64,000 bases of DNA from Selaginella moellendorffii. Taxonomy: Eukaryota; Streptophyta; Lycopodiopsida; Selaginellales; Selaginellaceae. Each line of letters starts with the position of its first letter. The stretch's first letter is position 1. The notes below the pieces were generated by a model that was given only the letters and a program-made list of their open reading frames with translations, had not been told where the DNA came from and did not search any database. This document shows positions 56,571-64,000 of this stretch, in pieces. The stretch lies in the NCBI RefSeq assembly GCF_000143415.4, contig NW_003314274.1, forward strand, positions 901,543 through 965,542, read 5' to 3'. A program made the translations under genes and the position numbers.

Positions 56571-57525
56571 ATTTTCCATTCTACTTTAGTCACTTAACCA
56601 CACCTCCGACCACTTGGAGGAGTCTCACTCACAACCTCCATAAGTCCTATTACGGACTTGGGCTTGCTAGCCCCGAGAATGGCATCCCTGCCACTCAACC
56701 TTTGCACTTGGTCCAAGCGCTCCATGTGTCTGATCCCATGACTAACACCCCCAAGGTACCATCGACATATCAGCCTGTTACACTAAGGCCATACCCCTTC
56801 ACCTTGGTCACACCGGGGGTCTAACACCACCTGCATCACAGTCCCGTCTCTCAAGGACTAGGCCATCCGTCCATGAGTGATAATTCCAGATCCACTCCTT
56901 AGCATCCTTAGGATGCCTATAGATATAGGGATTAGCCTTCCCCAATATCCTTTTTTCAATCCTCCCCAAGTCCCTTTCCGTCCATGGCCGTGTTCGCCAA
57001 CACTGCCACTAGATCAAGGCCCACAAGCCCGACCACTAAGTCCCAGGGTCCTCTGGGACTTCCTCCTCACATGACCATATCCTTGGTCTCTACACTAGAG
57101 GACGGCTCCTCTTCCTTTTCACAGTCTAGGACTTTGGGGCAACATTTCGAAACACCGTGGCCTTACGCGAGCCTTGTGGGTACTCTCCCCGCCTTCCGCC
57201 TTTGGGTGCTCTAGCCATGGGCTTAGAGCGAGGTTCCGTTGAGCCACGCCAGGTATCCAAGTAGGTAGTGCCACCCACACTTGGACTGGGAGCATCGACC
57301 ATTTGATCTCCCGGGGGAACTAGAGTCGGCTCTTGAACACTTCACCAAGCTACCCCGCTTGTCAGTCTGTATTCACTCTAGTCTTAGACTTCCCAGTGGT
57401 TAGTTCATCACCCAACATTGAGTATGGCCTTCTTGGGCCAAACTGGCCTTTCCTGGGCCAAACTGGCTCCACTGGGCTCCAACCCCCACACTCTCCCTAC
57501 TATACTTTTGGAAACCCCTGCAGCT
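56571..57525 (-). repeat. Inverted LTR-like arm, left
   Basis: About 955 bp match, in reverse complement, the segment at about 63070-64000. Landmarks are TTTAGTCACTTAACCACAC at the outer end (matching GTGTGGTTAAGTGACTAAA at 63979-63997) and CCTACTATACTTTTGGA at the inner end (matching TCCAAAAGTATAGTAGG at about 63080). It is probably an LTR or LTR part of a related element inserted in minus orientation. Confidence 0.85.
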
Positions 57526-57604
57526 CCCTGTAAGGAACCAACTCCCCGAGATGTCGTAGGCTAAAGGATCCCCAAAAGCTTGACCGAAATGACAAAGAGT
57601 TTAT

Positions 57605-57895
57605 CGGATGGGACCAAGTCGAGGATCGAGTCCAAGACCGACTCTAGGACCGAGTTCGAGATAGAGTCCGGAATCGAGTCCGAGACCGACTCGGGGACCG
57701 AGTTCGAGTCCGAGTTTGAGACCGAGTTCGAGACGGAGTCCGAGATCCGAAATCGGGTCCGAGACCGAGTCCGAGGTCGAGTCCGAGGTTGGGTCCGAGA
57801 TCGGGTCCGAGATCGAGTCCGTGATCGAGTCCGAACCCGAATCCGAAGTCGGATCCGAAATCGGGTCCGAGATCGAGCTAGAGACTAAGTCCAAA
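57605..57895 (+). repeat. 12-bp tandem repeat array (GAGTCCGAG family), left
   Basis: Degenerate tandem units of 6-12 bp built from GAGTCCGAG, GAGACCGAG and GAGATCGAG. The array is free of stops in most frames, which creates false ORFs rich in Glu/Ser or Asp/Ser. It borders the LTR-like segment on its right. Confidence 0.9.
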
Positions 57896-58680
57896 TACTA
57901 ATACGGGTCAAGGGGTGAAAGCCCAAAGCGTGCGTCTCCCAGGGGGGGGGGGGGCTGCAGGGGGTTCCAAAAGTATAGTAGGGATAGTGAGGTCCAGGAA
58001 CCAGTTTTGAAGGGACTCTCCAGTTGGGCTTCCAAACCGACTTGAGGTTGAGACTGGGACTGAGGGGCCTTGGGTGGGAGTGAGCATGGACTTGGCTGGT
58101 GCCGGAGGGGCCATCCAAGGAAGTGCTCAAGAGCAGCTCCCACTCCCGAAAGGGAAACCGATTGCGGTGCTCCCGGCTCATGTGGAGTGGTGCCCCACTT
58201 GAGTACCATGCGGCTCATTGGTCCTCGCCCTTCCTAGGGGCTTGGGCCTTCCTTCGGGATGGAAGTGGGGGGCGAGAGGTACCCATACCGGGCCGCTAGG
58301 CCACGGTGTTTCGCCCCGGCGTCCCGAAGCAGGTGTTGCACTCAAGACTTGGGATTTAGAGGGTCCCATGATCAAGTCTTGTGGTACCAAGGGATGTTAG
58401 GAACCTGGAAGCTTGGTGTGCTTGGCTGCTTGTGCTTGTGGGGAGTGTAGCCGAACCTTAAGTCCAGTCTAACCCGGGAAGGGGGATTGGGAGTGATTTG
58501 GGAATCCGTGGAAGGATGGCTAACACTCCGTTGCTCATGCAGTGAGTAGCTGAAACCAAGTAGGAGCTGGTACCATAGGCGAGAACCTTGGCGAGGGAAC
58601 TTAGCAAAAACCAAGGCAGTGTTGGACGGATAGGCGAGGTAAGCTGGCAAGTGGAAAGGAAAAATTTGTGGCTTACAATT
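57896..58680 (+). repeat. 5' LTR-like region of the Gypsy element
   Basis: This sequence directly precedes the primer-binding site and has a mutated copy at 54230-54930. It shares blocks (GGGGTGAAAGCCCAAAGCG, AAAAGTATAGTAGGG) with the segment after 63020, but the two are too different to be the paired LTRs of one insertion. It contains a G10 run at about 57943. Exact LTR borders cannot be set. Confidence 0.6.
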
Positions 58681-58693
58681 TGGTATCGGAGCC
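58681..58693 (+). other. Primer binding site for initiator tRNA-Met
   Basis: TGGTATCGGAGCC differs by one base from the plant retrotransposon PBS TGGTATCAGAGCC, complementary to the 3' end of initiator Met tRNA. It lies directly after the LTR-like region and 43 bp before the gag ATG. Confidence 0.85.
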
Positions 58694-58736
58694 TTTATCT
58701 CAGTTCTAGCGAAGGATAGAGGCGGATTGCTGGGAG

Positions 58737-60293
58737 ATGGCAAGGGCAGGGCGTAAGCGAACCCAGGCGGAGACGGAACCTCCGCCGGAGCTGGAGCCTC
58801 CGGTTGAACAAGAGGCTATGAATGAGGAATCCTTGCATGAGGAGGACTCTAGTGAAAAAACTTCCAAACAGGAGTCCGGTGGCGAGGTTCGGTCGTCCAA
58901 GGCTCGATTGGACGTGCTAGAAGGACAATTGGCACAGACCAATGCCCTGCTGGAGACTCTCGTACGCAAGTTAAAGCGTGACGAGAAGCGGAAGAAAAAG
59001 CGAAAGACTGCGGATGAAGGCAGCGCAGAAGGTGCAGACCCTTCGGCAGGGACTGAGGCAAAACCAGACAAGGTCGAACAGACCGAAGTGGAATCAGTCC
59101 CTCAGGCAGTTCCCAAGTACAAACCAAAGCCCCCACCGGTGTTCAAGGGAGTGAACGACTATAAGGTTGTGGAGGATTGGTTTTACGATATGGAGGACTA
59201 CTTCCGAGCGTTACGGTTACCGAGCTCGGAGAAGGTCCCATGTGCAAAACCATACTTGGCAGATAATGCCAAGTCTTGGTGGAGAACCACGGAGGCCAAC
59301 GAAGGACCGGTGGCCACCTGGGACATGATGAAGGCGAGGATCCGCGCGACATACGTTCCTCCGAATGCCACTCTGCATCTGAGAGATGAGCTGAGTAGGC
59401 TGAAGCAGACTGGAACCATCCAGGAATATGTGAATGGGTTCATGGCAAAGAGGATACTTGTCACGGACATGGGGGATATGGATGCGTTCCATGCCTTTAT
59501 ATCAGGTTTGCAAACCTGGGCTCGCGGTGCGGTGATGCACTGGAACCCGACCAACTACAAGGAAGCGTTGGATGCGGCCATCAAGGTGCATTTTAACGAT
59601 AACCTGCGAAAGGGGAACACGACGGGGTCGGGATCCATGTTTCACAAAGGGGCCAAACCGAGGGGAACATATAGCAGGGGGAAATTCAAGAAGAGTTTCT
59701 CTAAGAATGAGTCCTCGGGACTCCTGAAAGGCAAATCCGGTGGCCAGCGAGCAAGTACGTGGGGGAGTCAAGCGAAAAGAGACAAACCCACGGATAAGAA
59801 GGTCAAGTCATATAGTAGCGTGGGAAACAACGTATGCTACAACTGCCTTGAAGCGGGACACTTTTCGAGGGAATGTCCCTACCCGAAGAAGGCCAGAGCC
59901 AATATGGCCATCAAGTCGGGTGAAGTCCAAAATGAGGTATGTGATCCAGTCCCTAACTCAAAGTTACTCATTACACGAGCAACTTTGGTAGAGAGTCATT
60001 CGCGACATCTACTAGCCCTCCGAGGGAAGCTCGGAGGTAGCTTTGTTAAGATCCTTATTGACACGGGTGCTTCGGATAATTTTGTGGCTGCAGACATAGT
60101 CCGGCAAGCCGGACTAACGGTGCAGCGGCTAGGCGAACCAAGGACTATAGAGTTTGTTCAAGGTAGCCAAAGCACCGATGAGGTACTTCGACAAGCGAGA
60201 GTCGAAGTGGGGACTTGGAAGGTGGACATGGATTTCACCGTGTTGGACATGGCGGGATTTGACGTGATCTTCGGAATGGATTGGTTCAATTGA
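58737..60293 (+). CDS. gag-pro: Ty3/Gypsy gag-protease ORF
   Basis: 518 residues. The N-terminal part is acidic then basic. The gag core (VVEDWFYDMEDYFRALRL, KSWWRTTEAN) matches the retrotransposon gag family. A CCHC zinc knuckle follows (CYNCLEAGHFSRECP), then a retropepsin (LIDTGASDNFVA, active-site D-T-G). The frame ends at a TGA (60291-60293) right after FGMDWFN, inside the usual protease-RT linker, and reopens in the same frame at once. The stop is likely a point mutation splitting one gag-pol frame. Stop readthrough is an alternative. Confidence 0.93.
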   Translation: MARAGRKRTQAETEPPPELEPPVEQEAMNEESLHEEDSSEKTSKQESGGEVRSSKARLDVLEGQLAQTNALLETLVRKLKRDEKRKKKRKTADEGSAEGADPSAGTEAKPDKVEQTEVESVPQAVPKYKPKPPPVFKGVNDYKVVEDWFYDMEDYFRALRLPSSEKVPCAKPYLADNAKSWWRTTEANEGPVATWDMMKARIRATYVPPNATLHLRDELSRLKQTGTIQEYVNGFMAKRILVTDMGDMDAFHAFISGLQTWARGAVMHWNPTNYKEALDAAIKVHFNDNLRKGNTTGSGSMFHKGAKPRGTYSRGKFKKSFSKNESSGLLKGKSGGQRASTWGSQAKRDKPTDKKVKSYSSVGNNVCYNCLEAGHFSRECPYPKKARANMAIKSGEVQNEVCDPVPNSKLLITRATLVESHSRHLLALRGKLGGSFVKILIDTGASDNFVAADIVRQAGLTVQRLGEPRTIEFVQGSQSTDEVLRQARVEVGTWKVDMDFTVLDMAGFDVIFGMDWFN

Positions 60294-62415
60294 TTCGTGG
60301 TAGCCCTGCATGGACAAGGTAGAAACCTTGTGGTACTGGCGAATGCCCAAGGAAGAAGATCTAGGGTGGAGGCCCAAGATCTAAAGGTAGGGCAAAGCAA
60401 GGCCAAAGAATCCTGCTTAAACCTGGTGTCCACGAGAGGACAACTCACTAAAGGAACTAAGGCAGCCTTTTTGTGCTTACTCTCGGTGAAGAGTGACAAA
60501 AAGACAGGAACGGAAGAAGTGCCTTTAGTGATCCAGCGAGTGTTGGACCAATTCCAGGATACCATGCCGGAGGAGCTACCGGCGGGGTTGCCCCCTGCAC
60601 GACCGATAGAACATAAGATTGAGCTGGTCGAGGGCACTGAGGCGGTGGTTCGTCCACCCTATCGTTTGAACAAAAAGGAACTCAAGGAGCTCAAGTGCCA
60701 ACTAGAGGAGTTGGTGGACAAAGGGTATGTTAGGTTGAGCAAGTCGCCGTATGGGGCGCCGGTGTTATTTGTGAAAAAGAAAGATGGATCTATGCGCATG
60801 TGCATAGATTACCGGTTGCTCAACAAATATACCAAGAAGAACAAGTACCCTTTGCCAAGGATTGAGGACCTGTTCGATAGGTTGGGAAAGGCAAAATACT
60901 TCTCGAGGATTGACCTAAGGTCAGGATACTACCAGATCAGGGTAGCTGAGGAAGATGTCGAGAAGACAACCTGTCGAACAAGGTATGGGAGCTTTGAGTT
61001 TCTAGTGATGCCCTTTGGGCTGTGCAATGTGCCGGCAACGTTTTCGGTGTTGATGAACCACATCTTTGTACCCTATCTGGATCACTTCGTGGTCGTCTAT
61101 ATTGACGACATTCTGATCTATAGCGAGATGCTAGAGGAGCATGCCGAACACTTGGCGAAGGTGTTTGAGAAACTAAGGGAACACAAACTGTATGCTAAAG
61201 AGAGCAAATGTGACTTTGCTCAACAAGAGGTAAAGTTTCTCGGGCATGTGGTGGGCCAGGACGGGCTCAAGGTGGACCCGGAGAAGGTCCAAGCGATCCA
61301 GGAATGGGATCAACCATCGAATGTACATGAGTTGAGGGCGTTCCTGGGGCTATGCAACTACTATCGAAAGTTTATCAGACACTATTCGAGAGTAGCCCTG
61401 CCTTTAACGGACCAAACAGGAAAAGGGAAGATGGTATGGACAGCAGAATGCGAGACGGCATTCGTCCACCTCAAAGGGAAGTTGAGGAAGGCTCCCGTAT
61501 TGGCATTGCCAGACTTTGGTAAGGACTTTGAGGTAGAAACGGATGCTTCGGACTTTGCGTTGGGCGCAGTTCTGAAGCAAGACAACCATCCGGTAGCGTT
61601 CTTCTTGAAGAAGCTGGACAAGGCTCAACGGAAGTGGCCTGCCCATGAGAAGGAATTGTTTGCGGTGGTCAAGGCACTCAAGGAGTGGCGACACTACCTT
61701 GGGAGACACTTCAAGGTTTACACGGACAATGTGGCAACGAAACACTCTCTTGTCACAGCCCGACCTAAGAGGGTGTAAACTCCTGAATTTGGACTTCCCG
61801 GGAGGTCACCCAGCCCAGTACTATTCAAACCCAAGGACGCTTAACTCCAACTATCCCAAGACCCTTAACCAATTGGAAAAGGGGGTGCACCATTATTCAG
61901 GGGCCCTTTCCCTCTTTATTTGAACCCCATGGATCGTCTCTCAAGTCGTGAACGATGGTCTAGCACAGGAAGTGTTGCTGAGGAATCTAGAGGCGCGGGA
62001 AGCTCACCAGAGAGGTGAGCTGCCAACGGAAGAGAAAACGGGCTATGCAGAACGCAACGGACTCATTTATTACAAGCAAACGAGGGTGTATGTTCCAGAA
62101 GGGGAACTAAGGAAGGTGGCCTTAGAAGAGTGTCATGACGGACCTCTGCGGGGACACGGTGGAGTGCCCAAGACGATGGGCTTACTCAAAAGGAAGTACC
62201 ATTGGCCAGATATGGCTAAGGACGTCCAAGACTATGTAAAGACATGTCCAACATGTCAGCAGGTAAAAGCCGTGACCAAGGCTAGTGGGGGCTTGTTGCA
62301 AAGCATCCCAATTCCAGATCGCCCGTGGAAATGTCTTACGATGGACTTCATCACGGGACTCCCCCCAAGTGAGGGGTTTGATGCGATATTCGTGTGTGAG
62401 ACACAAAATCCCTAG
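60294..62415 (+). pseudogene. pol: Ty3/Gypsy pol: RT, RNase H, interrupted, partial integrase
   Basis: This continues the gag frame. The RT is complete ([56 protein letters not shown]). RNase H begins [14 protein letters not shown] and breaks off after [19 protein letters not shown], where a 5S-like insert brings a stop. After the insert the integrase zinc domain is present (HDGPLRGHGGVPKTMGLL, CPTCQQVK). The catalytic core starts (WKCLTMDFITGLPPS) and is then cut off at 62415. The rest of the DDE core and the C-terminal domain are missing. The order PR-RT-RH-IN defines Ty3/Gypsy. The copy cannot move on its own. Confidence 0.92.
61774..61905 (-). repeat. 5S-rRNA-like insert inside pol
   Basis: On the minus strand the segment reads GAGTTAAGCGTCCTTGGG, then AGTACT, then TGGGTGACCTCCCGGGAAGT. 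This follows the 3' half of plant 5S rRNA (GAAGTTAAGCGTGCTTGGGC ... TGGGTGACCTCCTGGGAAGT) with few differences and includes the internal promoter region. The 5' half is only weakly alike (GGTGCACC at about 61895). The plus strand begins TGTAAACTCC, as an LTR would. 5S sequences are known inside LTRs of Cassandra-type TRIM elements, which is one possible source. Confidence 0.7.
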
Positions 62416-62620
62416 GCCCCAAAGTGGAGCCGGAAGGGCGCCACATGGTAGTGGCCGAAGCAAAAGCCAAACGAGCGTAACACGTTTGGACCAAAAGCTT
62501 CAACTTGAAAAGTCAAGAGCGGGAGTGGAACTCCCAATGAAGTGCTCGAGGAACGAGCACAAAGCGAGCAAAAGGCGAGGCTCCAAAAAGGGACCCAAAA
62601 GGACCAACACATGACACGTG
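62416..62620. other. Unassigned junction sequence of the mosaic element
   Basis: About 200 bp between the truncated integrase and the tandem repeat. There is no domain. It is probably 3' non-coding DNA of the related element whose LTR-like arm follows. Confidence 0.4.
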
Positions 62621-63018
62621 GGAGTGTCCGAGATGGACCCGAGATGGAGTCCGAGATGGAGTCCGAAGTGGAGTCCAAGGTGGACCCGAGATGGACCCGA
62701 GTTGGAGTCCGAAGTGGAGTCCGAGATGGACCCGAGATGGAGTCCGAGATGGAGTCCGAGATGGAGTCCGAGATGGACCCGAGATGGACCCGAAATGGAG
62801 TCCGAGATGGAGTCCGAGATGGACCCGAGATGGAGTCCGAGATGGAGTCCGAGATGGAGTCCGAGATGGAGTCCGAGATGGAGTCCGAAGTCGAGACCGA
62901 GACCGGGACTGAGACCAAGACCGAGACCGAGACCGAGATCGGGACCGAGGCCGAGACCGAGCCCGAGCCCGAGCCCGAGCCCGAGTCCGAATCCGAGTCC
63001 GAGTCCGAGTCCGAGTCC
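62621..63018 (+). repeat. 12-bp tandem repeat array (GATGGAGTCCGA), right
   Basis: Regular units GATGGAGTCCGA and GATGGACCCGA at 62630-62885 pass into GAGACCGAGACC and finally GAGTCCGAGTCC units. It is the same family as the array at 57605-57895 and likewise sits just before an LTR-like segment. The long open frames across it on both strands are artefacts of the repeat. Confidence 0.92.
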
Positions 63019-64000
63019 GGAGCCTGAGGGGGTGAAAGCCCAAAGCGTTCGTCTCCCAGACCCTGGGGGGTTTGGTGAGCTCCAAAAGTATAGTAGGGGG
63101 AGGACTGCAGTGGAGCCAGTTTGGCCAGGAAAGGCCAGTTTGGCCCAGGAAGGCTAGACCCAGTGTTGGGTGATGAGCTGACCACTGGGAAGTCCAAGAC
63201 TAGAGTGAACATGGACCGACAAACGGGGTAGCTTGGTGAAGTGTTCAAGAGCCGGCTCTAGTTCCCCCGGGAGATTGACTGGCCGATGCTCCCAGTCCAA
63301 GTGTGGGTGGCACTACCTACTTGGATACCTGGTGTGGCTCAATGGAACCCGCTCTAAGCCCATGGCTAGAGCACCCAAGGGCAGAAGGCGAGGAGAGTAC
63401 CCAGGTGGCTCGCGTAAGGCCACGGTGTTCCGAAATGTTGTCTCAAAGGCCCAGACTGTGGAAAGGAAGAGGAGCAGTCCTCTGGGGTAGTGACCAAGGA
63501 CACAGTCGTGTGGTGAGGAAGTCCCAGAGGACCGTGGGACTTAGTGGTCGGGCCTGTGGGTCTCGATCCAGTGGCAGTATTGGCAAACACGGCCAGGGGC
63601 AGAAAGGGACTTAGTGGAGACTGACAGAGGGATATTGGGGAAGGCTATTCCCCTTGTCGGTGGGCATCCTAAGGATGCTAAGGAGTGGATCTGAGATGAC
63701 CACTCACGGATGGTTTGCCTAGTCTTGGAGGGCCAAGACGGTGATGCAAGTGGTGTTGGACCACCAGTGTGACCAAGGTAAATGGGCATGGCCTTAGCGT
63801 AACAAGCCGGTACGTCGGTGATACCTTGGGGTGTCGATCATGGGATCGGACACGTGGAGCACTTGGACCAAGTGCTAAGGTTGAGTGGCATGGATGCCAT
63901 TCTCGGGGTTAGCAAGCCCCAAGTCCTGAGTTGGACTTATGGAAGTTGTCAATGAGACTCCTCCAAGTGGTCAGCCGTGTGGTTAAGTGACTAAAGTAAA
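63019..64000 (+). repeat. LTR-like arm, right, cut by the window end
   Basis: It is the inverted partner of 56571-57525 and a distant direct relative of 57896-58680. It runs to the last base of the window, so its true end and any target-site duplication lie outside. Confidence 0.8.

Noticed and set aside
57580-57901. Open frames rich in Glu/Ser on both strands
   Set aside because: Same cause: the left tandem repeat array.
62412-63248. 278-codon Asp/Ser-rich open frame (minus) and overlapping Glu/Ser/Arg-rich frames (plus)
   Set aside because: They are translations of the 12-bp tandem repeat, open in several frames at once, without any domain.

Overview
This is a window of nuclear DNA from a land plant, most probably a lycophyte close to Selaginella moellendorffii. 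That is an inference from several features: introns of only about 43-75 nt, genes packed 80-150 bp apart, six pentatricopeptide repeat (PPR) loci in 64 kb (several made almost wholly of 31-residue S-type repeats), a DYW-type editing protein, and plant-specific families such as SnRK1 beta, GASA, TPD1, class B HSF, OEP24 and neprosin. No database search was possible. Exon borders below were read by eye from GT/AG signals and reading frame.

Layout. 0.8-2.0 kb: rotted Ty3/Gypsy relic on the minus strand. 2.0-4.1 kb: decayed PPR-DYW copy, a small basic protein gene and tRNA-Arg(TCG); the same three units recur inverted at 16.4-19.1 kb. 4.2-9.0 kb: three tightly packed minus-strand genes (SnRK1 beta subunit, a PPR protein, a secreted polyamine oxidase). 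9.3-16.4 kb: poorly resolved exons, a GASA/snakin peptide gene, a broken kinase-like gene, and a displaced polyamine-oxidase fragment. 17.3-22.9 kb: intact PPR-DYW, a carboxypeptidase D and a TMEM161-like membrane protein; the last two share a 160-bp divergent promoter. 24.4-25.9 kb: TPD1-like secreted ligand gene with two alternative last exons. 28.2-29.5 kb: class B heat shock factor. 33.8-36.1 kb: divergent pair of a small mitochondrial basic protein and diaminopimelate epimerase. 37.1-39.6 kb: OEP24 and a neprosin-family protein. 41.3-47.5 kb: three PPR genes in tandem. 47.9-48.8 kb: a Fic-domain protein. 50.2-53.2 kb: a jacalin/proline-rich/cysteine-rich chimera divergent from a papain-like protein without catalytic residues. 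54.2-64 kb: Ty3/Gypsy retrotransposon landscape (old decayed copy, younger gag-pol copy, inverted LTR-like arms, 12-bp tandem repeats, a 5S-rRNA-like insert).

The genes do not form one pathway. Shared themes are organellar RNA processing (PPR proteins), plastid and mitochondrial functions (DapF, OEP24, the small mitochondrial protein) and secreted or cell-wall proteins (polyamine oxidase, GASA, TPD1-like, neprosin, jacalin chimera). The most unusual items are the inverted duplication whose two arms have decayed reciprocally, the TPD1-like gene with interchangeable terminal exons, the jacalin chimera beside a dead cysteine protease, a plant Fic protein with an altered active-site motif, and the 5S-like insert inside a Gypsy pol gene.
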